In this document: piece by piece, positions 43,449 to 52,453 of the stretch | How the letters are laid out: each line of letters opens with the position of its first letter | Numbering within the stretch: the first letter of the stretch is position 1 | DNA from: Flavobacterium sp. HTF | GTDB taxonomy: Bacteria; Bacteroidota; Bacteroidia; Flavobacteriales; Flavobacteriaceae | Reading direction: 5' to 3' | DNA: 64,000 nt | Assembly: GCF_003105115.1 (NCBI RefSeq) | Contig: NZ_QETH01000017.1 | Coordinates: forward strand, 1-64,000 | Translations under genes and position numbers: made by a program | The notes under the pieces: generated by a model | Databases searched by the model: none | What the model was told of the DNA's origin: nothing | Seen by the model: only the letters and a program-made list of their open reading frames with translations

Positions 43449-44168
43449 ATGTCTAAATTATATATCGTTCCAACGCCAATCGGCAATCTTGAAGACATGA
43501 CTTTTCGTGCGATTCGGATTCTCAAAGAAGTCGATTTGATTTTGGCCGAAGATACCCGAACAAGCGGAAAACTCCTAAAGCATTTTGAAATTGGTACGCA
43601 CATGCACAGCCATCATATGCACAACGAACATAAAACGACTGAAAACCTGATTTCAAGATTGAAAGCGGGTGAAACTATTGCTTTAATTTCTGATGCAGGA
43701 ACTCCGGCGATTTCAGATCCCGGATTTTTATTGACACGTGCCTGTGTCGAAAATAAAATTGAAGTAGAATGCCTTCCAGGCGCAACGGCTTTTGTTCCCG
43801 CATTGGTAAACAGCGGACTCCCAAATGACAAATTTGTTTTTGAAGGCTTTCTTCCTGACAAAAAAGGGCGTCAGACCCGTTTTTTGACTTTAGCCGAAGA
43901 AACCCGAACGATGATTTTATACGTTTCTCCCCATAAACTCGTTAAAACTTTAGCCGAATTTATTCAGTATTTTGGAGAAGACAGACAAGTTTGTGTTTCG
44001 AGAGAATTATCAAAATTACATGAGGAAAATGTACGCGGAACGGCGAAAGAAGTTCTAGCTCATTTTGAAAAAACCGCCCCACGAGGCGAAATCGTCGTGG
44101 TCGTTGCCGGAAAAACAATAGAAAAAGAAGCTAAGAAAAGTAAGTATTCTAAGGACGAAGAAGAATAA
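43449..44168 (+). CDS. rsmI: 16S rRNA (cytidine(1402)-2'-O)-methyltransferase
   Basis: A 239-residue tetrapyrrole-methylase-like enzyme that methylates C1402 of 16S rRNA. The N-terminus SKLYIVPTPIGNLEDMTFRA is diagnostic, with AEDTRTSGKLLKHF, IALISDAGTPAISDPG and the SAM-binding EGFLPDKKGRQTR. Its C-terminal tail is Lys/Glu-rich. Followed by a HopJ-like gene. Confidence 0.97.
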   Translation: MSKLYIVPTPIGNLEDMTFRAIRILKEVDLILAEDTRTSGKLLKHFEIGTHMHSHHMHNEHKTTENLISRLKAGETIALISDAGTPAISDPGFLLTRACVENKIEVECLPGATAFVPALVNSGLPNDKFVFEGFLPDKKGRQTRFLTLAEETRTMILYVSPHKLVKTLAEFIQYFGEDRQVCVSRELSKLHEENVRGTAKEVLAHFEKTAPRGEIVVVVAGKTIEKEAKKSKYSKDEEE

Positions 44169-44174
44169 TTTTCG

Positions 44175-44215
44175 CCACGAATTAGCTCGAATTAAATTAG
44201 TGGAAATTCGTGGCA
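44175..44215. terminator. hairpin between rsmI and hopJ-like gene
   Basis: GCCACGAATT (44175-44184) and AATTCGTGGC (44206-44215) are a perfect 10-bp stem followed by AAAAAAC. Same word as the 43344 repeat. It may terminate rsmI or be a dispersed hairpin. Confidence 0.5.
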
Positions 44216-44235
44216 AAAAACTAATATATAACAAC

Positions 44236-44580
44236 ATGAGCATTCAAGCCTTTTTAGAAAAAGTAAAACAAACTCCAACTCAAATCACATTTCCGGAAAC
44301 TATTGCCGTAATCGAGGAAAACTACAATTTTACGCCAACTGCTTTCCAAAACGGAACGCAGCATAATGCTGCCGGAGAAAATTCCGGTTCCTGTAAATTA
44401 TTTTCTTTTGCAAAATTGCAGAACTTAAGCAAAGAGGAAACTTTAGCTTGTTTTGGCGCTTTTTATTTTGAAGAAGTTTTAGGAGATCCAAACGGAACCA
44501 ATCACCAGAACATTAGGAATTTTATCCATTTAGGCTGGGATGGGATTAAGTTTGATGGAAATGCTTTGGAAGCTAAATAA
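44236..44580 (+). CDS. HopJ type III effector family protein
   Basis: Start at 44236 (114 residues, MSIQAFLEKVKQTPTQITF), chosen because it begins with the family's N-terminus; the ORF extension upstream is in the hairpin. Motifs are FPETIAVIEENYNFTPTAFQNG, NAAGENSGSCKLFSFAKL and EEVLGDPNGTNHQNIRNFI, described in parts. Despite the name, this family is widespread in free-living Bacteroidota and Proteobacteria with no type III system, and its role is unknown. No secretion genes are near. Confidence 0.9.
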   Translation: MSIQAFLEKVKQTPTQITFPETIAVIEENYNFTPTAFQNGTQHNAAGENSGSCKLFSFAKLQNLSKEETLACFGAFYFEEVLGDPNGTNHQNIRNFIHLGWDGIKFDGNALEAK

Positions 44581-44588
44581 ATGCTAAG

Positions 44589-45080
44589 ATGAAGGAAAGA
44601 TTAAGCGAAATCCCAATTATAATACTTTTGCTTATAATTAGCATTCCTTTGTCTATATTGTTTATTCCTATAATTATAGCTTATTTAGTATTTGAATTTT
44701 TTCAAAAAAAACGATTCAAAAAAAGGCATCGTGATTACTTATTATCCATTGAAGGGAAAAAATTATTCTGTTATAATACCCGGAAAAACAACCATCACTA
44801 TATTGAAAAAAATATCTTACCAAAACTTTCAGACGATATTGAGTATGTTTTTTTGGAACGTAAAAACTTAAAATCCGACTACATTCAGGAATATATTTCT
44901 TATATGCTCACTGCCATTTCTGATCGAAAAGGTTTTCCATACTTGATAAAAATAAACAATGGAAAAGCATTAGATAAGTCAATGAATAATGAATTTTACA
45001 ATTTCAAAAGTCAAAATAAAAATCCCGAAGATTTAATAATTATAATAAACGACAATTATAATAACCTAACCGAATCTTAG
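44589..45080 (+). CDS. hypothetical protein with two N-terminal membrane helices
   Basis: A 163-residue protein; two hydrophobic segments (residues 8-24 and 26-40) form a hairpin, then a basic stretch QKKRFKKRHRDY and a soluble domain with KKLFCYNTRKNNHHYIEKNILPKL and SDDIEYVFLERKNLKSDY. Base composition is more AT-rich than the flanking recJ and rsmI, which may mean horizontal arrival. I do not recognise a family. It is 8 bp after hopJ and 21 bp before recJ. Confidence 0.6.
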   Translation: MKERLSEIPIIILLLIISIPLSILFIPIIIAYLVFEFFQKKRFKKRHRDYLLSIEGKKLFCYNTRKNNHHYIEKNILPKLSDDIEYVFLERKNLKSDYIQEYISYMLTAISDRKGFPYLIKINNGKALDKSMNNEFYNFKSQNKNPEDLIIIINDNYNNLTES

Positions 45081-45101
45081 GAAACTTAAATTACACAAAA
45101 A

Positions 45102-46802
45102 ATGCGTTGGACCTTAAAACCAAAACCTTCTGAGGATAAAGTCAAAAATCTGGCACAAGCCTTAAATGTAGAAGATTTTGTAGCAACACTTTTAATTCAG
45201 CGTGGTATTGAAACTTTTGAAGACGCCAAAAATTTCTTTCGCCCTTCGCTGGAACATCTGCATGATCCTTTCTTAATGAAAGATATGGACAAAGCCGTTG
45301 CCAGAATTGAACTGGCAATAGAAAATCAGGAAAACATTATGGTTTTTGGTGATTATGATGTTGACGGAACCACAGCGGTTTCATTGGTATCTTCTTATCT
45401 TAAATCGTATTATCCAAATATTGCCACTTATATTCCGGATCGTTATGACGAAGGTTACGGAATTTCGTATAAAGGAATCGACTACGCAGACGACAACGGA
45501 ATTTCGTTAATTATCGCTCTTGACTGCGGAATAAAATCGATTGACCATATCGCCTACGCGAAAGCAAAAAACATTGACTTTATCATTTGTGACCACCACA
45601 GACCCGGCGAATTTCTTCCGGATGCCATTGCTATTTTAGACCCAAAAAGAGAAGATTGCTCGTATCCCTATGATGAATTATGCGGCTGTGGCGTTGGTTT
45701 TAAACTGATTCAGGCTTTAGGAAAAAACCGAAACGAGACCATCGAAGATATCGTTCCGTATCTGGATCTGGTGGCTACTGCAATTGCGGCAGATATTGTC
45801 CCGATTACAGGTGAAAACAGGGTTTTGGCCTACTTCGGGTTACAGGTTATTAATCATAATCCGCGTCCCGGAATCAAAGCTTTGGTACATCAGGTAAAAA
45901 AGAAAGTCCTGGATATTTCTGATGTCGTTTTTATTATTTCACCAAGAATAAATGCCGCCGGAAGAATCAAACACGGAAACCATGCCGTCGAATTACTGAC
46001 GGAGTTTGATTTTGAGCAGGCACAACAATTTGCATCGGAGATAGAACATTATAATGCTGACCGAAAAGATCTGGACAAAAAAATAACCAAAGAAGCTTTT
46101 CAGCAAATTATAGAAAACAATGAGCAGGAAAGGTTTTCGACAGTTGTTTTTCAGGAAGACTGGCACAAAGGCGTGATCGGAATTGTAGCTTCGAGATTAA
46201 TTGAAACCTTTTATCGCCCTACTCTGGTTTTTACTAAAAGCGGGGACAAATATGCCGCTTCTGCAAGATCCGTAAAAGGTTTTGATGTTTATAATGCATT
46301 AGACGCCTGTTCAGAACATTTAGAACAGTTTGGAGGTCATATGTATGCTGCCGGAATGACGTTAAAAGCAGAAAACTATAACTCTTTTAAAGATGCTTTT
46401 GAGAAATGTGTAGCCGAAACCATTTTGCCGGAAATGCGAACACCTGAAATCGAGATTGACGCCGCAATAAACTTCAACGATATAACACCAAAACTAATCC
46501 GGATATTAAAACAATTCGAGCCTTATGGACCACAAAACATGACGCCGGTTTTTATGACTACTGACGTTAAAGATACCGGTTATGCCAAAACCCTGGGCGC
46601 AGACGAAGAGCATTTAAGGCTTTTTGTGAAACAAACAGGAACAGACGGAATTGCTGCCATTGGTTTTGGGCTTGGAAAAAAAATAGATATTACCAAAAAT
46701 CAAAATTCTTTTCAGGTTGCGTACTGCATTTCTGAAAACGAGTGGAACAATACCGTTTCGACTCAACTTATGCTAAAAGATCTTAGAACAAATGAAAGAT
46801 AA
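45102..46802 (+). CDS. recJ: single-stranded-DNA-specific exonuclease RecJ
   Basis: A 566-residue 5'-3' exonuclease of DNA repair and recombination. DHH-family motifs are present: GDYDVDGTTAVSL (motif I), ALDCG (motif II), ICDHHRPG (motif III), AAIAADIVP (motif IV), with a DHHA1 domain (AASARSVKGFDV, FGGHMYAAGMTL) and the OB-like C-terminus. Its end overlaps the MFS gene start by 11 bp. Confidence 0.96.
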   Translation: MRWTLKPKPSEDKVKNLAQALNVEDFVATLLIQRGIETFEDAKNFFRPSLEHLHDPFLMKDMDKAVARIELAIENQENIMVFGDYDVDGTTAVSLVSSYLKSYYPNIATYIPDRYDEGYGISYKGIDYADDNGISLIIALDCGIKSIDHIAYAKAKNIDFIICDHHRPGEFLPDAIAILDPKREDCSYPYDELCGCGVGFKLIQALGKNRNETIEDIVPYLDLVATAIAADIVPITGENRVLAYFGLQVINHNPRPGIKALVHQVKKKVLDISDVVFIISPRINAAGRIKHGNHAVELLTEFDFEQAQQFASEIEHYNADRKDLDKKITKEAFQQIIENNEQERFSTVVFQEDWHKGVIGIVASRLIETFYRPTLVFTKSGDKYAASARSVKGFDVYNALDACSEHLEQFGGHMYAAGMTLKAENYNSFKDAFEKCVAETILPEMRTPEIEIDAAINFNDITPKLIRILKQFEPYGPQNMTPVFMTTDVKDTGYAKTLGADEEHLRLFVKQTGTDGIAAIGFGLGKKIDITKNQNSFQVAYCISENEWNNTVSTQLMLKDLRTNER

Positions 46803-48072
46803 AATAAAAAAAGCCGATCCGTATCAGGCCTTGCGTTACAGAGAATTTAATGTGTTTTTATTATTGCGTTTCGCCATGGTATTTGCCTGGTCAATGCAGT
46901 TTATTGTTATTGAGTGGGAAGTTTACAGTCTGACCAAAAATCCGCTTTCGTTAGGGATTATTGGTCTGATGGAAGTAATTCCCGCCGTTTCAATGGCTCT
47001 ATTTGCCGGTCATATTGTTGATCAGAAAGAGAAAAAAGGATTATTGGTAAAATGTATTCTGGGCTTTTCAGTCATTAGTTTCGGATTGTTTTTATTAACC
47101 TGGCCGAAAGTGGTTGGCGGTTTATCCTCAAATGTAATCCTGTACTTGATTTACTTTTTAGTTTTTTTAGGAGGGTTGGTGCGTGCTTTTCTTGGCCCGA
47201 CTATTTTCTCACTGCTGTCACTTATTATCCCTAAAAAAGTGTACCCAAATGCGGCTACCTGGAGTAGTTCGGTCTGGCAGATTGGAGCCGTTATGGGACC
47301 TGCACTGGCAGGATTCTCCATTAACTGGATTGGCGTTCACTGGTCCATGTGCCTGGTTTTTGCATTCTCAATACTATCCTTAATTGCCTTGTCACAAATC
47401 AGTAAAAAACCGATCATAAATCCGAAGATTGGAGAATCAATAAAAGACAGTCTTACAGAAGGCTTAACTTTTGTATTCAGAAACAAGATTGTTTTAGGTG
47501 CCTTATCACTAGATATGATTGCGGTACTTTTTGGTGGTGCAGTCGCCTTATTGCCGGTTTTTGCACAGGACATCTTAAAAGTTGGTGCTGAAGGCTTCGG
47601 GATATTAAGAGCTGCCCCTGCAGTGGGAGCTTTCATTACCATGATCGTTTCTGCGTATGTCCCATTATATCAAAATGCCGGAAAAAAACTTTTAGTCGCC
47701 ATATTTGTTTTTGGATTATCGATCATCTTATTTGGACTTTCTACCTCATTCTGGCTTTCTGTTTTCGCCTTATTTTTGAGCGGACTTGCCGACGGAATTT
47801 CGGTCGTAATTCGCCAGACCATTTTACAGCTTAAAACTCCCGATCACATGCGTGGACGTGTGGGTGCCGTAAATTCGATTTTTGTTGGTTCTTCTAATGA
47901 ATTAGGTGCTTTTGAAAGTGGTGCAACGGCCAAATTGATGGGAACGGTAACTTCGGTTATTTTTGGAGGAAGTGTTACCCTTTTGACCGTTTTAGGCTTT
48001 GGTTTTATATCTCCTACTTTTAGAAATTTAGATCTTCACAGGGATATGGAAGAGCATAATAAACTGGAATAA
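46792..48072 (+). CDS. MFS transporter
   Basis: A 426-residue protein with 12 predicted membrane helices. LGIIGLMEVIPAVSMALFAGHIVDQKEKKGLLVKC and the GLADGISVVIRQTILQLKTPDHMRGRVGAVN loop (both described in parts) match the enterobactin-exporter/macrolide-efflux-like DHA3 subgroup. Substrate is unknown. It starts inside the recJ coding end and is followed with no gap by a secreted hydrolase gene, so the three may be co-transcribed. Confidence 0.9.
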   Translation: MKDKIKKADPYQALRYREFNVFLLLRFAMVFAWSMQFIVIEWEVYSLTKNPLSLGIIGLMEVIPAVSMALFAGHIVDQKEKKGLLVKCILGFSVISFGLFLLTWPKVVGGLSSNVILYLIYFLVFLGGLVRAFLGPTIFSLLSLIIPKKVYPNAATWSSSVWQIGAVMGPALAGFSINWIGVHWSMCLVFAFSILSLIALSQISKKPIINPKIGESIKDSLTEGLTFVFRNKIVLGALSLDMIAVLFGGAVALLPVFAQDILKVGAEGFGILRAAPAVGAFITMIVSAYVPLYQNAGKKLLVAIFVFGLSIILFGLSTSFWLSVFALFLSGLADGISVVIRQTILQLKTPDHMRGRVGAVNSIFVGSSNELGAFESGATAKLMGTVTSVIFGGSVTLLTVLGFGFISPTFRNLDLHRDMEEHNKLE

Positions 48073-48993
48073 ATGAAGTCACTTTTTCTTTCTTTATTTC
48101 TCGCATTTTCCATTTTCGCAAATGGACAAAACCTTTATATCAAAACCTACGGAAATGAAAAGAACAAACCCGTAATTTTCATTCACGGAGGTCCGGGCGG
48201 CAACGCCACTTTGTTTGAAGGAACAACAGCCCAAAATCTGGCCGACCAGGGTTTTTATATTATTGCCTATGACCGGAGAGGTGAAGGAAGATCTGTAGAT
48301 CCTGATGCCAAATTTACTTATGAAGAAGCTTTTCAGGATTTAAATTCTATTTATAAAAAATATCATTTAAAAAAAGCGGTTTTACTTAGCCATAGTTTTG
48401 GAGGTTTGGTGGCGACACTTTATACCAATAAATATCCTCAGAACGTAAGTGCTTTGGTTTTGGCCGGAGCCTTATTTTCCCAACAGGAAACGTATGATCA
48501 TATTTTAAATACGCTAAAGAAAAAATACAGCAATGATTCTGAACAATTAAAAAAAATAAACATTGTTGAAAATCTTGACAAAAGCTCCGCTGAATACAGA
48601 AAAGGATGTTATGATTTAGCGGGTGAAAATGGCTTTTTTAAAATACCAAATCCAACAGCAGCATCCAAAAAATTATATGCTGATTATGAAGCCGGCTCAT
48701 TTTTTAAAACTAACATACGAAACAAAAATGCCCCTTTGCTATTTTATAAAAACGAAAAGCAAAACAATATTGACAGCAGGCCTTTATTAAAAAAAATCAA
48801 AGCAAAAGATATTCCCATTTTTGGCATATACGGAAAAGATGACGGCGTTTTTTCATCGGCACAAATCGATTCGATTAGAAATTTAGCCGGTGAAAATCAT
48901 TTCATTTTTATTTCCAATTGTTCCCATTATTTGTTTGTTGACCAGCAAAATGAGTTTATTTCCGGTGTTAAAAACTGGATAAGCCAAAATTAA
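48073..48993 (+). CDS. secreted alpha/beta hydrolase
   Basis: A 306-residue protein beginning with a signal peptide (MKSLFLSLFLAFSIFANG). The core has HGGPGGNA (oxyanion, prolyl-iminopeptidase-like), the nucleophile elbow LLSHSFGGLVA with Ser about residue 110, and a late Asp in IYGKDDGVF with His in SNCSHYLFVD. The HGGPG motif is typical of the S33 peptidase/prolyl aminopeptidase group. Starts immediately at the MFS stop. Substrate unknown. Confidence 0.9.
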   Translation: MKSLFLSLFLAFSIFANGQNLYIKTYGNEKNKPVIFIHGGPGGNATLFEGTTAQNLADQGFYIIAYDRRGEGRSVDPDAKFTYEEAFQDLNSIYKKYHLKKAVLLSHSFGGLVATLYTNKYPQNVSALVLAGALFSQQETYDHILNTLKKKYSNDSEQLKKINIVENLDKSSAEYRKGCYDLAGENGFFKIPNPTAASKKLYADYEAGSFFKTNIRNKNAPLLFYKNEKQNNIDSRPLLKKIKAKDIPIFGIYGKDDGVFSSAQIDSIRNLAGENHFIFISNCSHYLFVDQQNEFISGVKNWISQN

Positions 48994-49186
48994 GGTTCAA
49001 CACATTTTGTTTACCATTAATTTACTTATTTACAATTAATTAAACTCTGTCCTAAAATAAGTGATATAAGTGAATTTAATTTCATGGTGTAGTCATCCCG
49101 CAATTTAACTTATAACACCGGTATAAAACTTCCATTTTTTAACTGTTTTTCCTGTTCTTTTATTTAGAACTAATATAAATAATATT

Positions 49187-49194
49187 TATATTTG
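49187..49194 (+). promoter_or_regulatory. -7 box upstream of the 118-residue gene
   Basis: TATATTTG matches TAnnTTTG, 21 bp before the ATG at 49216; the gap from 48994 otherwise holds only AT-rich sequence. Confidence 0.45.
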
Positions 49195-49215
49195 TTGAAA
49201 TAATAAAGATGTACA

Positions 49216-49572
49216 ATGAGAGAAATTGAACAAATATATCATAACAATTACGGAATAGCGTTTTACTGGAAAAACGGAAAAGAAGTTATATCTGAAAAAA
49301 TACAGCTGGTTTTTAAAGAAACCGGTTTCTATTTTACCGTTCAGGAATTGATTCAGTTTTGTGATTTAATTGAAGACAGTATGATCGAAAATGCTTGTTG
49401 TGAAGCATGCGAATTAAAATACTCCTGTCATAAATTTCTATTAAAAACACCTTGCCCTCAAATTGATTTAGCGGTTTCTATGACAGAATTAAAATCTATT
49501 AAAGATTTGATAGAAGGCTCGATATTCAAAATTGAATTAGATGAATATGTTTACGGAGTGGGATTAAACTAA
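49216..49572 (+). CDS. conserved hypothetical protein with cysteine cluster
   Basis: A 118-residue soluble protein. Residues 1-50 have beta character (NNYGIAFYWKNGKEVISEKIQLVFKETGFYF described in parts). A cluster of five cysteines follows (NACCEACELKYSCHKFLLKTPC, positions about 60-80), a spacing that could bind zinc or an Fe-S centre. The C-terminus is an amphipathic helix. I do not know the family. It lies 83 bp upstream of the multiheme cytochrome gene; a functional link is only positional. Confidence 0.7.
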   Translation: MREIEQIYHNNYGIAFYWKNGKEVISEKIQLVFKETGFYFTVQELIQFCDLIEDSMIENACCEACELKYSCHKFLLKTPCPQIDLAVSMTELKSIKDLIEGSIFKIELDEYVYGVGLN

Positions 49573-49655
49573 GAAGCATTCTAAATTATTTAACACTTAT
49601 TTTTCATTATATAAATATATTTTAGATTTACACTAAAAAAAGTATATTTACCTTA

Positions 49656-50867
49656 ATGAAAAAAACCGGATATCTACTTGCAATAGCTTTTTTGGCAGTT
49701 CTCCTAACGAATTGTACCAATAAGTCTGATGATTATATCGATCCGCGCGGAACCGATTATGCGGGTTCTGAAAGCTGTATTCAATGCCATCAGGCACAGT
49801 ACGAATCTACTTTACATACTTCACATTTTAAAGCGACTGCTCCTGCAACCAAAGAGAACATTCTGGGTCATTTCGTAAATGGAAAAAATACCTTTGTTTA
49901 TGACAAAGACACTAAGTTAGTCATGGAAGAGCGCAACGACTCACTTTATCAGGTACTTTATAAAAACGGAAAAGAAGTTGAAGCCTACCCTTTTGAAATT
50001 CTTTTCGGGAAAAAACATGCGCAAACCAGTGCTTACTGGAAAAACCATTATGCCTATGAATTACCCGTTTCATATTACAAAGCCATAAACAGCTGGGCAA
50101 CCAGTCCCGGTTATTCTGCTACAAAAACCAACTTTGAGAGAAAAATAGATAAGGAATGTTTTGGCTGCCATAGTTCCAATATTGCCAGCAGATATATCAC
50201 GACAAGTTCTGACAGCATCACTTTTATGACAATGGAAGTAGAAGATTTTATGAGCCCAAAAACGCTGCTTTACGGAATTGACTGCGAACGCTGCCACGGC
50301 CCGGCAAAAAAACATGTTCATACCCATCTGAAATTTCCTGATTTAAAAGTGGCTCAGGATATCGTTGCTTTTAAAAATCTAAACCGACAACAAAAGATAG
50401 ACGCATGCGCTTTGTGCCATTCCGGAAATAGCAAAATGAAATTAAAATCACGTTTTCAATTTAAACCGGGAGAGAGCCTTACCTCCTATTTCAGGGAAAT
50501 CCCAGGTTCAAAAGACAGCTTAAATTATGACGTGCACGGAAATCAGCTTGGCTTGCTTTCACAGAGTAAATGTTTTCAGAAAAGCCTCACTATGAATTGC
50601 ATTTCCTGCCATAACCCGCATGAAGATGCACCGCAGAATCTTGCCAGCTATTCAAAAATTTGCATGAGCTGCCATCAGGACACGAAACACAAAGCAGAGA
50701 CTGTAAAAACACTCTCAAAATCAATGCTGGCCAATAATTGTGTGGAATGCCATATGCCAAAACAGGATTCAAAGGCGATACGTTTTCAAAAATCGAATAC
50801 GGCACCTGTTACGAGTTATTCACTTAGAACCCATAAAATTGCTATTTATCCGGCTGTGAAAAAATAA
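49656..50867 (+). CDS. heptaheme cytochrome c lipoprotein
   Basis: A 403-residue protein with lipoprotein signal (FLAVLLTNC). Seven CxxCH haem-binding motifs are seen: CIQCH, CFGCH, CERCH, CALCH, CISCH, CMSCH and CVECH. The pattern resembles the cytochrome c554/c-prime and multiheme nitrite/hydroxylamine-reductase-like families, with the last motifs packed as CISCHNPH and CMSCHQ. It may carry electrons at the cell surface or reduce a small oxyanion; no reductase partner is present. The function is not established. Confidence 0.93.
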   Translation: MKKTGYLLAIAFLAVLLTNCTNKSDDYIDPRGTDYAGSESCIQCHQAQYESTLHTSHFKATAPATKENILGHFVNGKNTFVYDKDTKLVMEERNDSLYQVLYKNGKEVEAYPFEILFGKKHAQTSAYWKNHYAYELPVSYYKAINSWATSPGYSATKTNFERKIDKECFGCHSSNIASRYITTSSDSITFMTMEVEDFMSPKTLLYGIDCERCHGPAKKHVHTHLKFPDLKVAQDIVAFKNLNRQQKIDACALCHSGNSKMKLKSRFQFKPGESLTSYFREIPGSKDSLNYDVHGNQLGLLSQSKCFQKSLTMNCISCHNPHEDAPQNLASYSKICMSCHQDTKHKAETVKTLSKSMLANNCVECHMPKQDSKAIRFQKSNTAPVTSYSLRTHKIAIYPAVKK

Positions 50868-50868
50868 T

Positions 50869-51612
50869 TTATTTTTCGAATTTTTTAAGTTCAAAAGTTT
50901 CACCATTAAAAACACCGTAAGTAAAATATCCGATCCAGTCGCCAAGATTCACATATTCGGAATTTTTTCCGACAGGAATAATCATGGGTAAATGACGGTG
51001 TCCAAAAATAAAGTAGTTATAATGTTTGGTTTCGAGTTTACGCTTGGCATAGAGAACAAGCCACTCGTTTTCTTCGCCCAGGAATTTTACATCTTCGGCA
51101 CCCGAAATCAATTTGTTTTTTACTGATAAATATTGGGCCAGACGGACACCAACATCAGGATGAAGCCAGCGAAAAAGCCATTTTGAAAACGGATTGGTAA
51201 ATACCTTTTTCATTCTCTTATACCCTTTGTCGCCCGGGCCTTTTCCGTCACCGTGACCTATTAAAAAGGTTTTTCCGTTAAACGTAAATTCCTTATTATC
51301 ATGATAAACCGGAATATTCAGTTCTGTTTCAAAATAATCATTCATCCACAAATCATGATTTCCAACGAAGAAATAAATCGGAACGCCGCTGTCGCGAATT
51401 TCGGCCAGTTTGCCTAAAATACGGACAAACCCTTTGGGAACAACAGTTTTATATTCAAACCAAAAATCAAATAGATCGCCCAGCAAAAAGATTGCTTCGG
51501 CATCTCCTTTTACCTCATTAAGCCAGGCAACAAATTTTTGTTCCCGGGGAAAACTCAACTCAGGAGTCGGAGCGCCAAAATGCTGGTCTGAAGCGAAATA
51601 TATTTTTTTCAT
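50869..51612 (-). CDS. lpxH: UDP-2,3-diacylglucosamine hydrolase
   Basis: A 247-residue calcineurin-like phosphoesterase cleaving UDP-2,3-diacylglucosamine to lipid X in lipid A synthesis. Metal motifs: DQHFG (residues 9-13), GDLFDFWFEY, GNHDLW, and GHGDGKGPGDKGYKRMKK with the conserved GHRH-like FGHRHLPM near residue 205. It ends 2 bp from the convergent cytochrome gene. Confidence 0.94.
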   Translation of the reverse strand: MKKIYFASDQHFGAPTPELSFPREQKFVAWLNEVKGDAEAIFLLGDLFDFWFEYKTVVPKGFVRILGKLAEIRDSGVPIYFFVGNHDLWMNDYFETELNIPVYHDNKEFTFNGKTFLIGHGDGKGPGDKGYKRMKKVFTNPFSKWLFRWLHPDVGVRLAQYLSVKNKLISGAEDVKFLGEENEWLVLYAKRKLETKHYNYFIFGHRHLPMIIPVGKNSEYVNLGDWIGYFTYGVFNGETFELKKFEK

Positions 51613-51622
51613 TTAGTTTTTT

Positions 51623-51672
51623 TGTGAAATGTGAGTTGTGAAATGTGAGATGTGAGATGTAAGTTGTGAAAC
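51623..51672. repeat. GTGAAATGTGAG short tandem repeats between lpxH and queD
   Basis: TGTGAAATGTGAG recurs with variation (TGTGAAATGTGAGA, TGTGAGATGTAAG, TTGTGAAAC) for 50 bp. It is simple-sequence repeat in the 98 bp intergenic gap. Confidence 0.6.
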
Positions 51673-51710
51673 TTTAAACTTTTCACTAATTACTTTTCAC
51701 TAATTACATT

Positions 51711-52163
51711 TTACAAATTATCAGATGCATACCATTCGGCAAACGACGATTCTGTTTCCTGCAGTTTAAGTGAGAAAAGTGAAATTCCTTCAGGAAGGCG
51801 TGCTACAATCCTTTCGGCAAAATCAACCACCATATTTTCGCTTGTTGGCTGATAATCTACTAAAATAACGTGGTGACCACGATTTTTTAATTCATTTGCC
51901 AATTCTATATGTGGGGTTGTTTCATTAAAAACAGTCGCATGATCAAACTGATCGACAATTTCTTCTTTTACAATTTTCTTTAAATCCGAAAAATCAATTA
52001 CCATTCCGAATTTCACATTGTTACGGTCCGTGATTGGCGAACCAATAACCGTTACCGATAATTTATAACTATGCCCGTGAACGTTTTTACATTTTCCGTC
52101 ATAGCCGTACAAGGCATGTCCGGTTTCGAAATTAAATTGTTTTGTAATTCTGATTTTGCTCAT
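51711..52163 (-). CDS. queD: 6-carboxytetrahydropterin synthase
   Basis: A 150-residue enzyme making 6-carboxytetrahydropterin from dihydroneopterin triphosphate in queuosine/7-deazaguanine synthesis. The zinc ligand region FETGHALYGYDGKCKNVHGHSYKL contains the catalytic Cys and the paired His; VIDFSDLKK and FDHATVFN with PTSENMVV follow. Other que genes are not in the window. Confidence 0.96.
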   Translation of the reverse strand: MSKIRITKQFNFETGHALYGYDGKCKNVHGHSYKLSVTVIGSPITDRNNVKFGMVIDFSDLKKIVKEEIVDQFDHATVFNETTPHIELANELKNRGHHVILVDYQPTSENMVVDFAERIVARLPEGISLFSLKLQETESSFAEWYASDNL

Positions 52164-52182
52164 CGATTTGAATTTTAGGTTG

Positions 52183-52190
52183 CAAATTTA
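52183..52190 (-). promoter_or_regulatory. -7 box for queD
   Basis: Minus strand TAAATTTG matches TAnnTTTG, 19 bp upstream of the queD start at 52163. Confidence 0.45.
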
Positions 52191-52194
52191 CAAA

Positions 52195-52371
52195 TTAATA
52201 ACCGTTTTCATCTCTTTTTTTAGCTCTGATATACATCCAGTAGGCAATTCCGACTAAAATCACGAAAGGAATAAAAGATCCGATAATCACGCCAATCTGA
52301 TAACCGCTATCCGGTGCGTTTTTAATTTTCTCAGCAACGTCTGCCTGCTGAAATAATGAGATAATTTTCAT
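52195..52371 (-). CDS. 58-residue single-pass membrane protein
   Basis: Read by hand on the minus strand from the ATG at 52371 to TAA at 52195: MKIISLFQQADVAEKIKN, then GYQIGVIIGSFIPFVILVG forming a membrane helix, then a basic cytosolic tail MYIRAKKRDENGY. Small proteins with a Gln/Ala N-terminus and this helix-plus-RAKKR tail are usual in Flavobacteria; I know no function. It lies between queD and the enoyl-CoA hydratase gene, both on the same strand. Confidence 0.65.
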   Translation of the reverse strand: MKIISLFQQADVAEKIKNAPDSGYQIGVIIGSFIPFVILVGIAYWMYIRAKKRDENGY

Positions 52372-52453
52372 TTTATGCTAATTGTTTATTGTTGTCTTTT
52401 TTTAGCCACAGAATTAAAGGATCCAATTGATCCTTAAACCTGCATGGAAAAAT

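Noticed and set aside
44236..44580. Type III secretion effector
   Set aside because: The HopJ name comes from a plant-pathogen homologue; no type III genes are present and the family is common in bacteria without that system.
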